Source of the DNA: Actinomycetes bacterium
GTDB taxonomy: Bacteria > Actinomycetota > Acidimicrobiia > Acidimicrobiales > RAAP-2
Assembly: GCA_021787255.1 (NCBI GenBank)
Contig: JAJYMD010000251.1
Coordinates: 1 to 7,411, forward strand
Direction of reading: 5' to 3'
DNA: 7,411 nt
The translations under genes and the position numbers were made by a program. The notes beneath the pieces are model-generated. The model was given only the letters and a program-made list of their open reading frames with translations. It was not told where the DNA came from and did no database searches. Positions 6,093 to 7,411 of the stretch are shown one piece after another (position 1 is the stretch's first letter; each line of letters opens with the position of its first letter).

Positions 6093-6977
6093 GTGTGGGC
6101 CGGATCCGGACGGCGCGTGCTCGCCGAGCTGGTGCTCGCCTGGTGCTGCTCGCGCGAGTTCGAGAACTGGCCCGAGGTCTTCACGCAGGTCCTCCTGAGC
6201 CGGCTTGGCTTCGAGCAGAGGACGTTGCGTGCCGTCTCACGCCAGGGCGTCGTGCTGCACGCGCCGAACACGGCTCCCGCGCGCTGGCCGCTCATCGAGG
6301 TGCTCGTCGACGACATGTACCGCCTGCGCGAGCGGACCTTCGAGGATCCGGGCTCTGCGCGCCTCGTCCTCGACGTCGGTGCGCACGTCGGCAGCTTCAC
6401 CTGCGCGCTCGCGCCGCGCCTTCCCGGCGCGAGGTTCGTCTGCGTGGAGCCATCTCCCGTCGCCGCGTCGTGGCTGCGCGAGAACCTGGTGCGAAACGGC
6501 CTGGAGGGGCGGGCGAGCGTGGTCGAGGTCGCTGTCGCGGAGACCGAGGGCGACGCCGTGCTGGTCGGAGGCGACGAAGCGTCGTGCGAGGCGTCGACGC
6601 TCTCAGGGGCCGAGGGGCCCGGTCCGCGGGTGAGGACCACGACCCTCGACGCGCTGGTTGCCGCGATCGGCGCGGTGTCCGACATCGTGAAGCTCGACTG
6701 CGAAGGAGCGGAGTACGCGGCCGTCCTCGGGAGCACTTCGGGCCTGTGGAGCCACGTCGGCGAGGTGCTCCTCGAGTACCACCCCGTCGCAGGCCACGAC
6801 TTCGCAGAGCTGCGCACGCGTCTGGAGGCCGCCGGGCTCGCTCTGGTGTGGGAGGTGCCGGACGCGAGTACTCCAGGCCTCGGCATGGCGTGTTTTCGCC
6901 GTGCTCGCACAACCACAACGCGGACACGTCTGGAACCCTTCGGAAGTGCACCGGTCCGAACGGGCGAGCGGCCATGA
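6093..6977 (+). CDS. FkbM-family SAM-dependent methyltransferase
   Basis: The product is 294 residues from GTG 6093, 9 nt after the previous stop and in the same frame. No good Shine-Dalgarno site is visible, so translational coupling is likely; later in-frame starts are possible because residues 1-60 are poorly marked. The methyltransferase core is clear. SAM motif I is LVLDVGAHVGSFTCALA (91-107), followed by the acidic CVEP (117-120) that would bind the ribose of SAM. The FkbM hallmark IVKLDCEGAEYAAVL (198-212) comes next, then EVLLEYHP (224-231). FkbM enzymes O-methylate hydroxyls of sugars or polyketides; beside glycosyltransferases the likely target is a surface-glycan sugar. Length is usual for the family. 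The last ~25 residues, Thr/Arg-rich, overlap the next gene and look like added tail rather than fold. Confidence 0.88.
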   Translation: MWAGSGRRVLAELVLAWCCSREFENWPEVFTQVLLSRLGFEQRTLRAVSRQGVVLHAPNTAPARWPLIEVLVDDMYRLRERTFEDPGSARLVLDVGAHVGSFTCALAPRLPGARFVCVEPSPVAASWLRENLVRNGLEGRASVVEVAVAETEGDAVLVGGDEASCEASTLSGAEGPGPRVRTTTLDALVAAIGAVSDIVKLDCEGAEYAAVLGSTSGLWSHVGEVLLEYHPVAGHDFAELRTRLEAAGLALVWEVPDASTPGLGMACFRRARTTTTRTRLEPFGSAPVRTGERP

Positions 6978-7411
6978 GAACCGCGGCGCCGCGCGTCACG
7001 TCGTCTGCTTCGGCCTCGCATCCGCCGATGGCATGGTGGTGCGAGCCCGGTCCGTTGTGGACGACCTGCGCGCCATCGGCGCGGCTGTCACGATCATCGC
7101 TGTGGGAGACGACGCTCGGGTGCGCATCGACGGAGCCGCCCGGGACGTGCGGACCGTTTCCCTGCCAGGCGGGAGATGGGCGATCCTGTGGCACCTTTCC
7201 CGCGCTCTGCGGAGCGCGAGCCCATCGCTCGACGCTCTCGTGATCGAGAGCGCCATGTTCGGCCCGCGCTCTGGATGGCGCGGACCCGGCTCCCGGTGGC
7301 GTGGGACGTGAACGAGCTCGAGACGCTCCACTACCGCCGCCTGTACCGCTGGGACCCGTCCGTCTCCATTGCTGTGCGCGCCGGGATCTGGAACGTTCTC
7401 GAGCGCTGGGC
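6946..7411 (+). CDS. Glycosyltransferase (GT4-like N-terminal part), apparently frameshifted, 3' partial
   Basis: The coding signal starts in the frame of GTG 6946 (GTG 6901 also possible) and overlaps the methyltransferase gene by about 32 nt. It reads HVVCFGLASADGMVVRARS, then VDDLRAIGAAVTIIAVG, then LDALVIESAMFGP. This resembles the N-terminal Rossmann half of GT-B, family 4 transferases: a beta-strand, a glycine turn, a helix with basic residues, and a second strand. That frame stops at 7309-7311. From 7263, the frame one base back (-1) continues the protein as ALWMARTRLPVAWDVNELE and TLHYRRLYRWDP and stays open to the right edge. One C appears to be missing in the C-run at 7263-7265, so this is either a pseudogene or a base-calling error. 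Donor and acceptor are unknown. The ATG at 6974, overlapping the upstream stop, opens the wrong frame. Confidence 0.65.

Noticed and set aside
6974..7243. ATG overlapping the methyltransferase stop (ATGA) as the start of the next gene
   Set aside because: That frame gives Ser/Trp/Arg-rich sequence; the glycosyltransferase-like sequence is in the frame of GTG 6946.
7255..7275. Programmed -1 ribosomal frameshift
   Set aside because: There is no X-XXY-YYZ slippery heptamer and no obvious downstream stem. A missing base is the simpler reading.

Overview
This is a high-G+C window. Its third codon positions are dominated by G/C, it uses GTG and TTG starts, and its hairpin terminators lack U-tracts. 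That suggests an actinomycete-type bacterium. The 42-43-residue 'GYWLVGADGGIFSFG...GSLPG' repeats in the first gene, next to a secreted protein with cell-wall-binding type 2 (CWB2) repeats, resemble what I recall from Acidimicrobiia. That placement is from memory, not from a search. All supported genes lie on the + strand.

Layout. (1) Positions 2-379 are the 3' end of a secreted-looking repeat protein, closed by a strong GC hairpin at 430-456. (2) Positions 457-834 have no convincing gene. They hold a run of hairpins (634-716) and a textbook Shine-Dalgarno site just before a TTG start. (3) Positions 835-3576 encode a 913-residue exported protein: signal peptide, about 460 residues of Thr/Ser/Ala-rich beta-type sequence in three related modules, then three CWB2 repeats. 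It is closed by a small hairpin and a 13-bp UUCG-loop hairpin. (4) Positions 3662-4433 are gene-poor and look like decayed or rearranged DNA. (5) Positions 4461-7411 are a compact gene cluster: a two-part family 2 glycosyltransferase whose first domain lacks its N-terminal half, an FkbM-type methyltransferase 9 nt downstream, and an overlapping glycosyltransferase that appears frameshifted and runs off the right edge.

How the parts may work together. The right-hand cluster has the make-up of a cell-surface glycan locus: sugar transfer plus O-methylation of a sugar. The left-hand genes are surface proteins. One plausible but unproven link is that the glycan decorates the surface, or the Thr-rich wall protein itself. 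The most unusual points are the half-missing glycosyltransferase domain, the excess of ACA threonine codons in the wall-protein gene, the structured leader before it, and the apparent one-base frameshift near 7263. I see no mobile element, tRNA, rRNA or CRISPR array.
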